The notes beneath the pieces are model-generated. The model saw only the letters and a program-made list of their open reading frames with translations. It was not told where the DNA came from and made no database searches. Position numbers and translations under genes: made by a program. 64,000 nt of DNA from contig NZ_CP116899.1 of assembly GCF_030997045.1 (NCBI RefSeq), positions 3,186,001 to 3,250,000 of the forward strand, read 5' to 3'. Numbering within the stretch: the first letter of the stretch is position 1; every line of letters begins with the position of its first letter. Of the stretch, positions 25,912 to 34,683 are shown piece after piece. The DNA is from Microbulbifer sp. TB1203 (lineage in GTDB: Bacteria; Pseudomonadota; Gammaproteobacteria; Pseudomonadales; Cellvibrionaceae).

Positions 25912-26811
25912 TCAGGCTGCGGCGAGGGCCTTTGCCACGCGGGAATTGGTCTCGCGGCCCAGTTCGGCGGAGATGAAGTTGCCAGCCTCCGCCAGCCGGC
26001 GCAGATCCACCCCCGTCTCGATCCCCAGACCGCTCAGCAAGTACAGCACATCCTCGCTGGCCACATTGCCGGAGGCGCCCTTGGCATAGGGGCAGCCGCC
26101 GAGGCCTGCCACCGCGGAATCCACCACTGCCACCCCCAGTTGCAGCACAGCGTAGATATTCGCCAGGGCCTGTCCGTAGGTATCGTGGAAATGCACCGCG
26201 AGCTTTTCCAGCGGCAGCCGCGCGGCGACGGTTTCGATCATGCGCTTGGCCGCCTCCGGCGTGCCCACGCCGATGGTGTCGCCGAGGGAGATCTCGTAGC
26301 AACCCATTTCGTACAGCGCCAGGCTGACCTCCGCGACCTTCGCCGGGTCGATTTCCCCCTCATAGGGACAGCCGAGCACACAGGACACGTAGCCGCGCAC
26401 CGGAATGCCGTCCGCCTTTGCACGATCCAGCAGTGGGCGGAAGCGTTCCAGGCTCTCGGCAATGGAGCAGTTGATGTTTTTCTGCGTGAAGGTTTCCGAG
26501 GCGGCACCGAATACGGCCACCTCGTCCGCCTTCGCCTCCAGGGCGCGCTCGTAGCCCTTCAAATTGGGGGTCAGTGCGCTGTAGCAGACACCGGTGGCGC
26601 GGCGGATACCCGCCAGCACCTCTTCGCTGGCGGCCATCTGCGGCACCCACTTGGGGCTGACGAAGCTGCCCGCCTCGATAAACTGCAGCCCGCTGTCGCT
26701 GAGTTTGTCGATCAGTGCGATGCGGGTGTCGATGGAAATTTCCCGCTTTTCGTTCTGAAGGCCGTCGCGGGGGCCCACCTCCACCATTTTCACCTTATTC
26801 GGGAGACTCAT
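25912..26811 (-). CDS. liuE: Hydroxymethylglutaryl-CoA lyase
   Basis: A 299-residue enzyme cleaving HMG-CoA to acetoacetate and acetyl-CoA, the last step of the leucine/isovalerate route encoded by this operon. Visible signatures are VEVGPRDGLQNEK, GYVSCVLGCPYEG, the metal-binding HFHDTYGQALANI and the catalytic cysteine segment AGLGGCPYAKGASGNVA. I chose the ATG at 26811 (MSLPNKVKMVEVG); an in-frame ATG at 26832 is less likely. It is the last gene of liuRABCDE. Confidence 0.94.
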   Translation of the reverse strand: MSLPNKVKMVEVGPRDGLQNEKREISIDTRIALIDKLSDSGLQFIEAGSFVSPKWVPQMAASEEVLAGIRRATGVCYSALTPNLKGYERALEAKADEVAVFGAASETFTQKNINCSIAESLERFRPLLDRAKADGIPVRGYVSCVLGCPYEGEIDPAKVAEVSLALYEMGCYEISLGDTIGVGTPEAAKRMIETVAARLPLEKLAVHFHDTYGQALANIYAVLQLGVAVVDSAVAGLGGCPYAKGASGNVASEDVLYLLSGLGIETGVDLRRLAEAGNFISAELGRETNSRVAKALAAA

Positions 26812-26839
26812 ATTTGCAGTATCTCTTTTCATTGCGAAG

Positions 26840-26914
26840 GTAGGGTGCGCCGTGCGCACCGAAAAAGGTCCGGCTCCGCCTCAGCCTCACAACGGTGCGC
26901 ACGGCGCACCCTAC
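26840..26914. repeat. GGTGCGC-type palindrome inside the liu operon
   Basis: Arms GTAGGGTGCGCCGTGCGCAC and GTGCGCACGGCGCACCCTAC are perfect complements, forming a 20-bp stem. It fills most of the gap between liuD and liuE and would form a strong hairpin in the operon mRNA. Confidence 0.85.
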
Positions 26915-26935
26915 GGCGGCCAATCCGAGGCGCCG

Positions 26936-28915
26936 TTATTCCTCCGCGAAGTCAATCAGCAGACTTCCGCCATCCACCAGTTCGCCCTCGGCACAGAAAA
27001 ACTCCCGTACGGTGCCGTCGGCCGGGGCGCGCAGCGTGTGCTCCATTTTCATGGCTTCCAGCACCAGCAGTGGCTGGTCTTTTTCCACCCGCGCGCCCGG
27101 CTCCACCAGCAGGGTGACGATAGTGCCGTTCATGGGTGCATCCAGGCCCTGGGCGCGGTCGCCGCCCTCGCCCAGCTCCGGTGGCAGCAGGCTGAACTCC
27201 ACCTGGGTGCCATCGATAAAAACCGAGCCGCCATCCCGCGTCTGCACGCAGGAATAGTTCATCCGGCGCCCGTCCACCAGCGCGATTTCCCGGCCGGGGA
27301 GCGGGCGGATTTCCCCCTGCATGTCTCCGCACTGCCAGTGCAGCTGCTCGCCGCTTTGACGGAAGCTGAGTTGCACCTGCCGGCCGTGGTACTCGATATT
27401 GTGGCTGCGCGCACTGGCCAGGTTGCAGCGCCAGTTGTCGCCGCCGTGCCAGGGGGAGTGTTCATCCGCCTTCGGTGCGGCGGCGCGCAGGTCGCGGCGC
27501 TCCCGGTCGCTCAGGCAGGCGGCGATGGCGGCGCAATTCAACGGCGTCAGCTGGGGCTCCTGTCCCAGGATTTCCGCCTCAAAGTCCTCGATAAAATGTG
27601 TGGACACCCGGCCCCCGGCAAATTCCCGGTGGTTGATCACCCGGCGCAGGAATTCGATATTGTGACGCACACCGGCGATCTGGTATTCCTGCAGCGCGCG
27701 GTCCAGTTTCGCCAGCGCCTCGCGGCGGCTGCGCCCGTGGCAGATCAGCTTGGCGATCATCGGGTCGTAGTGCACGCCGATTTCGTCGCCGCTCTGCACA
27801 CCGGTGTCCACACGCACCGACTCGGATTCTTTCGGCGGCCGGTGTCGGACCAGTTTGCCGGTGGCGGGCAGGAAGTCGTTGTCCGGGTCCTCGGCGTAGA
27901 TGCGCACTTCCATCGCGTGGCCGAGGATATGCAGGTCCTCCTGCTCCAGCGGCAGGGGGTCACCGGCGGCCACTGCCAGCTGCCAGGCCACCAGATCCTG
28001 GCCGGTGATCATTTCGGTGACCGGGTGCTCCACCTGCAAACGGGTATTCATTTCCATAAAGTAGAAAGCGCCGCTGGCATCCAGCAGGAATTCCACCGTA
28101 CCCGCACCCACGTAACCGATGGCGTGGGCCGCGCGCAGCGCCGCCTCGCCCATGCGCGCGCGCAGCTCTTCGGTCATGCCCGGCGCGGGCGCTTCCTCCA
28201 CCACTTTCTGGTGGCGGCGCTGCACCGAGCAGTCGCGCTCGAACAGGTAGATGCCGCCGCCCTTCTGGTCGCAGAACACCTGGATCTCCACGTGGCGGGG
28301 ACTCACCACGTAGCGCTCCAGCAGCATCAGGTCGTCGCCGAAGGCGTTTAGCGCCTCGCGCTTGGCGGCCTCCAGCGCCGAATGGAAATCCTCCGCCCGG
28401 TCCACCCGGCGCATCCCCTTACCACCACCGCCGGCGGCCGCTTTCAGCAGTACCGGGTAGCCGATGCGCTGGGCGTGACCCTCGAGAATACCGGGGTTCT
28501 GGTTGGTGCCGTGGTAGCCAGGCACCAGGGGTACCCCCGCGTCCTCCATAATCCGCTTGGCAGCGGACTTCGAACCCATGGCCTCGATTGCGCCGGCCGG
28601 CGGCCCCACGAAGACAATGCCGGCACTGTCGCAGGCTCGGCAAAATTCGGCGTTTTCCGACAGGAAACCGTAGCCCGGATGAATGGCATCGGCGCCGGTC
28701 TGCGCCGCCGCATCCAACACCTTGGAGATGTCCAGGTAAGAGTCCTTCGCCGGCGCCGGTCCCAGGCGCACCGCCTCGTCCGCCAGCTGCACGTGCAGTG
28801 CGTCGGCGTCCGCATCGGAATAGACAGCGACGGTTGCCACGCCCAGGCGGCGGGCGGTTTTGATAATGCGGCAGGCGATTTCGCCGCGGTTGGCTATCAG
28901 TAGTTTGCGAATCAT
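26936..28915 (-). CDS. liuD: Methylcrotonyl-CoA carboxylase, biotin-carrying alpha subunit
   Basis: A 659-residue subunit with biotin carboxylase (RKLLIANRGEIACRI, ATP-grasp loop AAGGGGKGMR, EMNTRLQVEHPVTE), a linker domain and a C-terminal biotinyl domain with the attachment site LVLEAMKMEH. With LiuB it carboxylates 3-methylcrotonyl-CoA to 3-methylglutaconyl-CoA. It depends on biotin, so the nearby biotin genes supply its cofactor, though they are separately regulated. liuC lies upstream across a 168-nt gap holding a 21-bp inverted repeat. Confidence 0.95.
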   Translation of the reverse strand: MIRKLLIANRGEIACRIIKTARRLGVATVAVYSDADADALHVQLADEAVRLGPAPAKDSYLDISKVLDAAAQTGADAIHPGYGFLSENAEFCRACDSAGIVFVGPPAGAIEAMGSKSAAKRIMEDAGVPLVPGYHGTNQNPGILEGHAQRIGYPVLLKAAAGGGGKGMRRVDRAEDFHSALEAAKREALNAFGDDLMLLERYVVSPRHVEIQVFCDQKGGGIYLFERDCSVQRRHQKVVEEAPAPGMTEELRARMGEAALRAAHAIGYVGAGTVEFLLDASGAFYFMEMNTRLQVEHPVTEMITGQDLVAWQLAVAAGDPLPLEQEDLHILGHAMEVRIYAEDPDNDFLPATGKLVRHRPPKESESVRVDTGVQSGDEIGVHYDPMIAKLICHGRSRREALAKLDRALQEYQIAGVRHNIEFLRRVINHREFAGGRVSTHFIEDFEAEILGQEPQLTPLNCAAIAACLSDRERRDLRAAAPKADEHSPWHGGDNWRCNLASARSHNIEYHGRQVQLSFRQSGEQLHWQCGDMQGEIRPLPGREIALVDGRRMNYSCVQTRDGGSVFIDGTQVEFSLLPPELGEGGDRAQGLDAPMNGTIVTLLVEPGARVEKDQPLLVLEAMKMEHTLRAPADGTVREFFCAEGELVDGGSLLIDFAEE

Positions 28916-28968
28916 AAAATCAGTACAAGTTGAATGGTGCTGAGATCAAGCGCGGTGGCGGCCCTGCT

Positions 28969-29062
28969 GCCGGGAACTGTTTGCGGGACACGCCGTGAAT
29001 ACATCCCTGTAGGCTTGTCCGCGAGGTCCCTCTCGCAGACAGTCCCGCAAACAGTTCCCGGC
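28969..29062. repeat. Inverted repeat with 21-bp perfect arms
   Basis: GCCGGGAACTGTTTGCGGGA at 28969 continues by one base and is exactly complementary to 29042-29062. The 52-nt loop contains CATCCCTGTAGGC. It is unrelated to the REP and GGTGCGC families here. It lies between liuC and liuD on the operon mRNA, and is possibly a further palindromic mobile repeat. Confidence 0.75.
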
Positions 29063-29083
29063 ATCAGGCCCTTCGCATCGGAC

Positions 29084-29878
29084 TCACTGTTTCTTAATTT
29101 GCCAGTTGGGCGCACGTTTTTCGAGAAAAGCGCCGAGCCCTTCCTGCCCCTCCGGAGAAACCCGTACCGCGGCGATCAGCGCGCTGGTCTGCCCCTGCAG
29201 CTCCTCGTTGATCACCCGGTTGGACATGGACATCGCCAGTTGCTTGGCCATGGCCACTGCGCGGGGGCCATTGGCGGCAATGGTGTCCGCGAGATTTTGC
29301 ACGGTGGAGTCCAGTTCATTCTCGGCGCAGACTTCCGATACCAGGCCGATCTCCCGCGCGCGTTCGGCGGAAAAGCGTTCCGCGGTGACAAAGTAGCGCC
29401 GCGCCTGGCGGGTGCCGACGGCGTTGATCACGTAGGGACTGATCGTGGCCGGCAGCAGGCCGATTTTCACCTCGGACAGGCAGAAACTGGCGCGCTCGCT
29501 CGCCACGGCAATATCGCAACAGCTCACCAGGCCCACACCGCCGCCGAAAGCGGCGCCCTGTATCCGCGCGATGGTGGGCGCGGGAAAGGTGTCCAGTTTA
29601 TGCAGCATCGCGGCCAGGGCGGCGGCGTCGCGGCGGTTTTCCTCTTCGGAATAGTCCGCCATCCGCTTCATCCAGTTCAGGTCGCCGCCGGCGGAAAAGC
29701 TCTTGCCGTTCGCCGCCAGTACCAGGGCGCGAATAACGGGGTTTTGCGAGAGCCGGTCGAAAGTCTCGCCCAGCTCGCGGATCAGTTCATCGTCGAAGGC
29801 GTTGTGCAGCTCCGGGCGGTTGAGGGTGACGGTGGCGATACCTCGCTCGTCGATTTCGGTCAGCAGCTTGTCGCTCAT
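29084..29878 (-). CDS. liuC: Methylglutaconyl-CoA hydratase (enoyl-CoA hydratase family)
   Basis: A 264-residue crotonase-fold enzyme, hydrating 3-methylglutaconyl-CoA to HMG-CoA. Oxyanion-hole segments AANGKSFSAGGDLNWMK and IQGAAFGGGVGLVSCCDIA are clear, and the second catalytic region is SEVKIGLLPATISPYV. I chose the ATG at 29878 because AAGGA lies 7 nt upstream; a TTG at 29884 is in frame. The assignment to LiuC rather than a general hydratase rests on the operon. Confidence 0.93.
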   Translation of the reverse strand: MSDKLLTEIDERGIATVTLNRPELHNAFDDELIRELGETFDRLSQNPVIRALVLAANGKSFSAGGDLNWMKRMADYSEEENRRDAAALAAMLHKLDTFPAPTIARIQGAAFGGGVGLVSCCDIAVASERASFCLSEVKIGLLPATISPYVINAVGTRQARRYFVTAERFSAERAREIGLVSEVCAENELDSTVQNLADTIAANGPRAVAMAKQLAMSMSNRVINEELQGQTSALIAAVRVSPEGQEGLGAFLEKRAPNWQIKKQ

Positions 29879-29918
29879 ATTCAATTCCTTAGCCTTCGGC
29901 GCCTGTTAGTCGTTTTTT

Positions 29919-29975
29919 GTAGGAGCGGCCCATGGCCGCGATCAGTGTTTCTATTCGGCAAAGGCCGCTCCTACA
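29919..29975. repeat. REP-like palindrome R6 inside the liu operon
   Basis: Arms TGTAGGAGCGGCC and GGCCGCTCCTACA around a short loop with CGCGATCAG. It lies in the gap between liuB and liuC. Confidence 0.8.
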
Positions 29976-29989
29976 GGGTGCCTACCCTA

Positions 29990-31597
29990 CTACATGCGGA
30001 ATACGCCGAACTTTGTTTCTTCCGGCTCTTTGTAGCTCGCCGCGGCGAGGCACAGGCCCAGCACGCGGCGGGTATCCGCCGGGTCGATCACACCGTCGTC
30101 CCACAGCCGCGCGGAGGCGTAATAGGGGTGCCCCTGGTGTTCGTAGTCTTCGATGATCGGCCGCCTGAAGGCCTTTTCCTCCTCGTCGCTCCAGGATTCT
30201 CCGCCGGCGGCCATCTGGTCCTTTTTCACCTGCGCCAGCACACCGGCGGCCTGTTCGCCGCCCATTACCGAGATGCGCGCGTTTGGCCACATAAACAGGA
30301 AATTGGGATCGTAGGCGCGGCCGCACATGCCGTAATTGCCGGCGCCGAAGGAACCGCCGATCAGCACGGTGATCTTGGGCACTTTTGCCGTGGCCACCGC
30401 GGTCACCATCTTGGCGCCGTGCTTGGCGATGCCGCCGGCCTCGTACTGCTTGCCCACCATAAAGCCGGTGATGTTCTGCAGGAATACCAGCGGAATCTGT
30501 CGCTGGGCGCACAGCTCGATAAAGTGCGCACCTTTTTGCGCGCTCTCGGAAAACAGGATGCCGTTGTTGGCGACGATACCCACCGGGTAGCCGTGAATGC
30601 GTGCGAAGCCAGTCACCAGGGTGGTACCGTAGAGGGCCTTGAACTCGTCGAATTCGGAGCCGTCCACCACCCGCGCGATAATTTCGCGCACATCGTAGGG
30701 GTGACGGGAGTCCTTCGGCACCACGCCGTAAAGTTCCTCGACCGGATAGGCGGGTTCCACCGGGGGGCGGATATCCAGCTGCGGATTCTTGATGCGATTC
30801 AGCCGGCTCACCGAGCGCCGCGCCAGTTCCAGCGCATGCACGTCGTTGTTGGCGTAGTGGTCCGCCACCCCGGAAGTGCGGCAGTGCACCTCCGCCCCGC
30901 CCAGTTCCTCCGCGGAGACTTCCTCGCCGGTGGCCGCCTTTACCAGCGGCGGCCCGGCGAGGAAAATCGTCGCCTGCTCTTTCACCATGATCGACTCGTC
31001 CGCCATCGCCGGCACATAGGCGCCACCGGCGGTGCAGCTGCCCATCACCACGGCGATCTGCGGAATATTTTTCGCGGACAGGTTGGCCTGGTTGAAGAAG
31101 ATACGCCCGAAGTGCTCGCGGTCCGGGAACACTTCGTCCTGGCGCGGCAGGTTGGCGCCACCGGAATCCACCAGGTAGATGCACGGCAGCTTGTTCTGTT
31201 CGGCGATCATCTGCGCGCGCAGGTGTTTTTTTACCGTGAGCGGATAGTAGGTGCCGCCTTTCACCGTGGCGTCGTTGACGACGATTACGCAGGGCTGCCC
31301 GGAAACGGTGCCGATGCCGGTAATAATCCCCGCGGCCGGCACTTCCTCGCCGTAGACCTCGTAGGCAGCCAGTTGCGAGAATTCCAGGAAGGGGCTTCCC
31401 GGGTCCAGCAGCGCATCAATACGATCCCGGGGCAGCAGCTTGCCGCGGGCCAGGTGCTTTTCCCGCGCATTTTCCCCGCCGCCCCGGGCGATGGTTTCGA
31501 CTTTTTCCCGCAGGTCGGCGACCAGCTTTTGCATCTGTTCGCGGTTTTCTGCGAAGGCGGGGTCGCGGGGGTTAATTTTGCTGTGTATTTGGTTCAT
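29990..31597 (-). CDS. liuB: Methylcrotonyl-CoA carboxylase, carboxyltransferase beta subunit
   Basis: A 535-residue carboxyltransferase subunit that transfers CO2 from biotin on LiuD to methylcrotonyl-CoA. Recognisable parts are LARGKLLPRDRIDALLDPGS, VMGSCTAGGAYVPAMADE, IFLAGPPLVKAATGE and GGSFGAGNYGMCGRAYDPNF. Length and motifs fit MccB, not the propionyl-CoA or geranyl-CoA homologues, although geranyl-CoA carboxylase is close in sequence. Confidence 0.95.
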   Translation of the reverse strand: MNQIHSKINPRDPAFAENREQMQKLVADLREKVETIARGGGENAREKHLARGKLLPRDRIDALLDPGSPFLEFSQLAAYEVYGEEVPAAGIITGIGTVSGQPCVIVVNDATVKGGTYYPLTVKKHLRAQMIAEQNKLPCIYLVDSGGANLPRQDEVFPDREHFGRIFFNQANLSAKNIPQIAVVMGSCTAGGAYVPAMADESIMVKEQATIFLAGPPLVKAATGEEVSAEELGGAEVHCRTSGVADHYANNDVHALELARRSVSRLNRIKNPQLDIRPPVEPAYPVEELYGVVPKDSRHPYDVREIIARVVDGSEFDEFKALYGTTLVTGFARIHGYPVGIVANNGILFSESAQKGAHFIELCAQRQIPLVFLQNITGFMVGKQYEAGGIAKHGAKMVTAVATAKVPKITVLIGGSFGAGNYGMCGRAYDPNFLFMWPNARISVMGGEQAAGVLAQVKKDQMAAGGESWSDEEEKAFRRPIIEDYEHQGHPYYASARLWDDGVIDPADTRRVLGLCLAAASYKEPEETKFGVFRM

Positions 31598-31689
31598 AGA
31601 TATTTTGGCATTATTAGGCGAGCCTCCGGCCCGCGTGCGGAGCTGGAGCCTTCAGCGCTCCAAGGTAAATGGCTCCGCGGTCCCAGGAC

Positions 31690-32859
31690 TCAGCGGGTTT
31701 CGTTGAACAGCTCGCGGCCGATCAGCATGCGACGCACCTCGGAGGTGCCGGCGCCGATCTCGTACAGTTTGGCGTCGCGCAGCAGGCGGCCGGTGGGGTA
31801 CTCATTGATATAACCGTTGCCGCCCAGAGCCTGGATGGCCTGCAGGGCCATTTGTGTCGCGCGCTCGGCAGTAAACATGATTACCGCGGCGGCGTCCTTG
31901 CGCGAGTCCTCACCCCGGTCACAGGCGCGGGCCACCGCATAGAGATAGGCGCGGCTGGCGTTCAGGTCGGCGTACATATCGGCGACCTTTCCCTGCATCA
32001 GCTGGAATTCGCCGATGGCGCGGCCGAACTGCTTGCGCTCGTGGACGTAGGGCACCACCGCATCCAGACAGGCCTGCATAATACCCACCGGGCCGCCGGA
32101 GAGGATGGTGCGCTCGTAGTCGAGACCGCTCATCAATACCCGCACGCCGCCGTTCAGTTCGCCGAGGATGCTTTCCTCCGGCACTTCGCAGTCCTCAAAC
32201 ACCAGCTCGCAGGTGTTGGAACCGCGCATGCCCAGCTTGTCGAGTTTCTGCGCCTGGGAAAAACCTGGGAAATCCCGCTCGACGATAAACGCGGTGATAC
32301 CGCCGGAGCCCACTCCCGGCTCGGTGCGCGCGTAGATCACGTAGGTGTGCGCATCCGGGCCGTTGGTGATCCACATCTTGTTGCCGTTGAGGATGTAGCG
32401 GTCCCCTTTTTTCTCCGCGCGCAGCTGCAGGCTGACCACGTCGGAGCCCGAGTTGGGCTCGCTCATCGCCAGGGCGCCGATGTGTTCTCCGGAGCAGAGT
32501 TTGGGCAGGTATTTTTCCTTCTGCTCGCGGGTGCCGTTCTTGCGGATCTGGTTGACGCACAGGTTGGAGTGGGCACCGTAGGACAGGCCCACGGAGGCGG
32601 ACGCGCGGGAGATTTCCTCCATAGCCACGGCGTGGGCCAGGTAGCCCATGTCGGAGCCGCCGAACTCCTCCTCGACGGTGATGCCCAGCAGGCCCAGCTC
32701 ACCAAATTTTTTCCACATGTCCGCGGGAAACAGGTTGTCCTCATCGATCTGAGCCGCGCGTGGGGCCAGTTCCGCCTGGCAGAACTTGTAGACCATATCG
32801 CGCAGCATATCGATCTCCTCGCCGAGGCCGAAATCGAGGGTGCGGTAGGGGGTATTCAT
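31690..32859 (-). CDS. liuA: Isovaleryl-CoA dehydrogenase
   Basis: A 389-residue flavoenzyme oxidising isovaleryl-CoA to 3-methylcrotonyl-CoA, the committed step of the pathway. Motifs: AMSEPNSGSDVVSLQLRAEK, KMWITNGPDAHTYVIYA, QALGGNGYINEYPTGRLLRD and GAGTSEVRRMLIGRELF. The gene follows liuR with a 33-nt gap and precedes liuB. Confidence 0.95.
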   Translation of the reverse strand: MNTPYRTLDFGLGEEIDMLRDMVYKFCQAELAPRAAQIDEDNLFPADMWKKFGELGLLGITVEEEFGGSDMGYLAHAVAMEEISRASASVGLSYGAHSNLCVNQIRKNGTREQKEKYLPKLCSGEHIGALAMSEPNSGSDVVSLQLRAEKKGDRYILNGNKMWITNGPDAHTYVIYARTEPGVGSGGITAFIVERDFPGFSQAQKLDKLGMRGSNTCELVFEDCEVPEESILGELNGGVRVLMSGLDYERTILSGGPVGIMQACLDAVVPYVHERKQFGRAIGEFQLMQGKVADMYADLNASRAYLYAVARACDRGEDSRKDAAAVIMFTAERATQMALQAIQALGGNGYINEYPTGRLLRDAKLYEIGAGTSEVRRMLIGRELFNETR

Positions 32860-32892
32860 AGCGACTCCAACAGGGTTTGCCAGTTGCTCTAT

Positions 32893-33303
32893 TCAGGAAG
32901 GGTTTTTGTGGTGGTCCGGTGAAAGCGCGGCGCGGGCGCGCGCCTCCGCTCGATCCAGTTCCTCCATCAGGCTGTGGATGTCGCGCAGCTGCTGTTGCAG
33001 CTGCGCGCGCTTCTGTTCGATGTACTGGAGCAGCCGCTGCAGCTGCTCCACATTGCCGTGAGCCGGATCGTACATATCGATAATTTCCCGGCTCTCGTCC
33101 AGGGAGAAGCCCAGCCGTTTGCCGCGCAGGATCAGCATCAGCCGGACTCGATCCTCGGGGCTGTAGACACGGGCCTGGCCGCGCCGCGCCGGACTGAGCA
33201 GCCCCTTGTCCTCGTAGAAGCGGATGGCGCGGGTGGTGATGCCGAACTCCTGCGCCAATTCGGAAATGCTGTAGCTGCCGGGCTCGATGGTTTCGGTCTT
33301 CAT
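32893..33303 (-). CDS. liuR: MerR-family regulator of the liu operon
   Basis: A 136-residue MerR-type regulator with the N-terminal HTH SISELAQEFGITTRAIRFYE and a C-terminal coiled coil (QLQRLLQYIEQKRAQLQQQL). There is no metal-binding cysteine cluster, as expected for LiuR, which responds to pathway acyl-CoA intermediates. It is the first gene of the operon and lies directly downstream of a TTACGTT/AACGTAA palindrome, so autoregulation is likely. Confidence 0.9.
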   Translation of the reverse strand: MKTETIEPGSYSISELAQEFGITTRAIRFYEDKGLLSPARRGQARVYSPEDRVRLMLILRGKRLGFSLDESREIIDMYDPAHGNVEQLQRLLQYIEQKRAQLQQQLRDIHSLMEELDRAEARARAALSPDHHKNPS

Positions 33304-33342
33304 ATCGGCTCTCTCGGGTTGCGGGAGGAGCTTAGCAGAGGG

Positions 33343-33362
33343 TTACGTTGACGTAAACGTAA
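33343..33362. promoter_or_regulatory. LiuR-type operator palindrome
   Basis: TTACGTTGACGTAAACGTAA has 7-bp perfect inverted arms (TTACGTT/AACGTAA) with a 6-nt centre. Recalled LiuR sites in other proteobacteria have the same TTACGT/ACGTAA character. It is 40 nt upstream of the liuR start. Confidence 0.65.
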
Positions 33363-33421
33363 AGCAAGAGCCGAGACTGACCGCGGGCTGGATGCCAGTC
33401 GCATTACTTTTTGCCGGCGAC

Positions 33422-33496
33422 TGTAGGAGCGGGCCATGCCCGCGATCGGATTTGCTTCGTAGCTCAGGTCGATCGCGGGCATGGCCCGCTCCTACA
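33422..33496. repeat. REP-like palindrome R7
   Basis: Arms TGTAGGAGCGGGCCATGCCC and GGGCATGGCCCGCTCCTACA with CGCGATCG/CGATCGCG. Its loop (GATTTGCTTCGTAGCTCAGG) is nearly identical to that of R8 at 35792. It lies between the start of the liu operon and the end of the AhpA-like gene. Confidence 0.88.
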
Positions 33497-33519
33497 GGGG
33501 GAAAAACGGATTGAAAGCG

Positions 33520-34578
33520 TCAGGTATTGGCCAACTGGCGCAGTTGGCTGTCGAGCAGTTTTTGGTAGCTGGGCACCAGGCCGGTCACCTCGGCACCCCA
33601 ACTGGTGGTGTGGCACTCCACCCGGCTCAGCAGCGCCGCGTCCTCCAGCAGCTGCGGGTGCAGGGCCAGGCCGCGGGGGTGGCTCAGCAGTTGCTCGCCG
33701 GAGAAGTCGCAGAACCGGGGCTCCGCGGGCACCACCGCCGCGGCCAATTGCAGGCCGGCAGCGCGGCTGGCCTGCTGCAGCTCGCGCAACAGCAGGCCGC
33801 AGCAGACCGCGCGGAAGGCGGCATCCCCGCCGCTGAAACCCAGCCCCAGTTGCGGGCCCGAATGGCGCAGCGGCCGGGCGTCGTAGATCCGGCGCAACAG
33901 CTGCAGGCGCTGGTCCAGGTCGCCCTGCAGCTTGTCCAGTGCCGCGCGGCTCAGCTGGTTGCCCAGTTGCGCCCAGTTCAGCGGGCGCAGGTAGAGCCCC
34001 ACGGTCACCTCCGGCTCCGGCGCGGGCGCCGGCCTGGCGGGCACCACCGGCAGCGGGCGCCGGGAGGGGAAATTGCCCGCGGCCAGGGCCGCGGCGGCGC
34101 TGACCGGCAGCGCGAACACCAGGCTCAACAGCAGGCTGGCCCAGGGAAAACCTACGCCGCTGCCGGGCACCAGGTTCAGGGTCACACTGCCGGCCAGGCT
34201 GTCGTGCAATACCACCGGCGCGCTGACCGTTTCCCCCTGGTGGGTATCGCCGACCTGGGCCAGCGCGTTGGACTCCACATCCTCCACGGTGACGCCGGTA
34301 ACCGCCGGCAGTTCCAACAGCTGCCGGGCCAGCAGTTGCATGCTGATGCGGTCTCCGGCGACGATCCGCTCCAGGCTCTGTTGTGCCAGGAAGGCCGCAG
34401 CCGCCTTCGCCGCGGCTCTGTCCCTCTCTGCGGCGTCGGCCTTCTGCTGGCCGTAGTAGTGGCCCAGGGCGGCGCTGCAAAAGAGTGCCAGCACCAGCCA
34501 GATGCCGCCGGCCAGCAACTGCTGCCGGGTGCGGCCGGGCAGGCGGGACAGGAACTCGGGAAGGTTGCTGGCAAACAT
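33520..34578 (-). CDS. AhpA/YtjB (SMP)-like membrane protein
   Basis: A 352-residue protein, divergent from serB as ytjB is in E. coli. A transmembrane helix (about 23-42) is followed by an approximately 100-residue extracytoplasmic part (VTGVTVEDVESNALAQVGDT) and a second helix (about 147-170). A proline-rich linker and a cytoplasmic domain of about 150 residues come next. The C-terminal domain is longer than in E. coli YtjB and I do not recognise it. The family assignment rests on topology and context. The ATG at 34578 is the first codon with protein-like sequence after it. Confidence 0.65.
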   Translation of the reverse strand: MFASNLPEFLSRLPGRTRQQLLAGGIWLVLALFCSAALGHYYGQQKADAAERDRAAAKAAAAFLAQQSLERIVAGDRISMQLLARQLLELPAVTGVTVEDVESNALAQVGDTHQGETVSAPVVLHDSLAGSVTLNLVPGSGVGFPWASLLLSLVFALPVSAAAALAAGNFPSRRPLPVVPARPAPAPEPEVTVGLYLRPLNWAQLGNQLSRAALDKLQGDLDQRLQLLRRIYDARPLRHSGPQLGLGFSGGDAAFRAVCCGLLLRELQQASRAAGLQLAAAVVPAEPRFCDFSGEQLLSHPRGLALHPQLLEDAALLSRVECHTTSWGAEVTGLVPSYQKLLDSQLRQLANT

Positions 34579-34638
34579 AGGGAAACCGCGTGGGCATTTA
34601 TTGAAGTCAGGGATTTTAGCGAATAATGACGCCGGGGC

Positions 34639-34644
34639 TATAAT
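34639..34644 (+). promoter_or_regulatory. serB promoter -10 box
   Basis: A perfect TATAAT lies 40 nt upstream of the serB ATG, with only a weak -35 (TTAGCG, 17-nt spacer). Start of transcription is predicted near 34651. Confidence 0.45.
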
Positions 34645-34683
34645 GCGCGCCTTCTTTTCATCCAGCCGCGGAAACACAGCACT

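Noticed and set aside
28934..31813. A 959-codon open frame on the plus strand opposite liuB-liuD
   Set aside because: It lies antisense to three well-supported liu genes, has low-complexity His/Arg/Gly-rich composition typical of antisense frames in GC-rich DNA, and matches no family.
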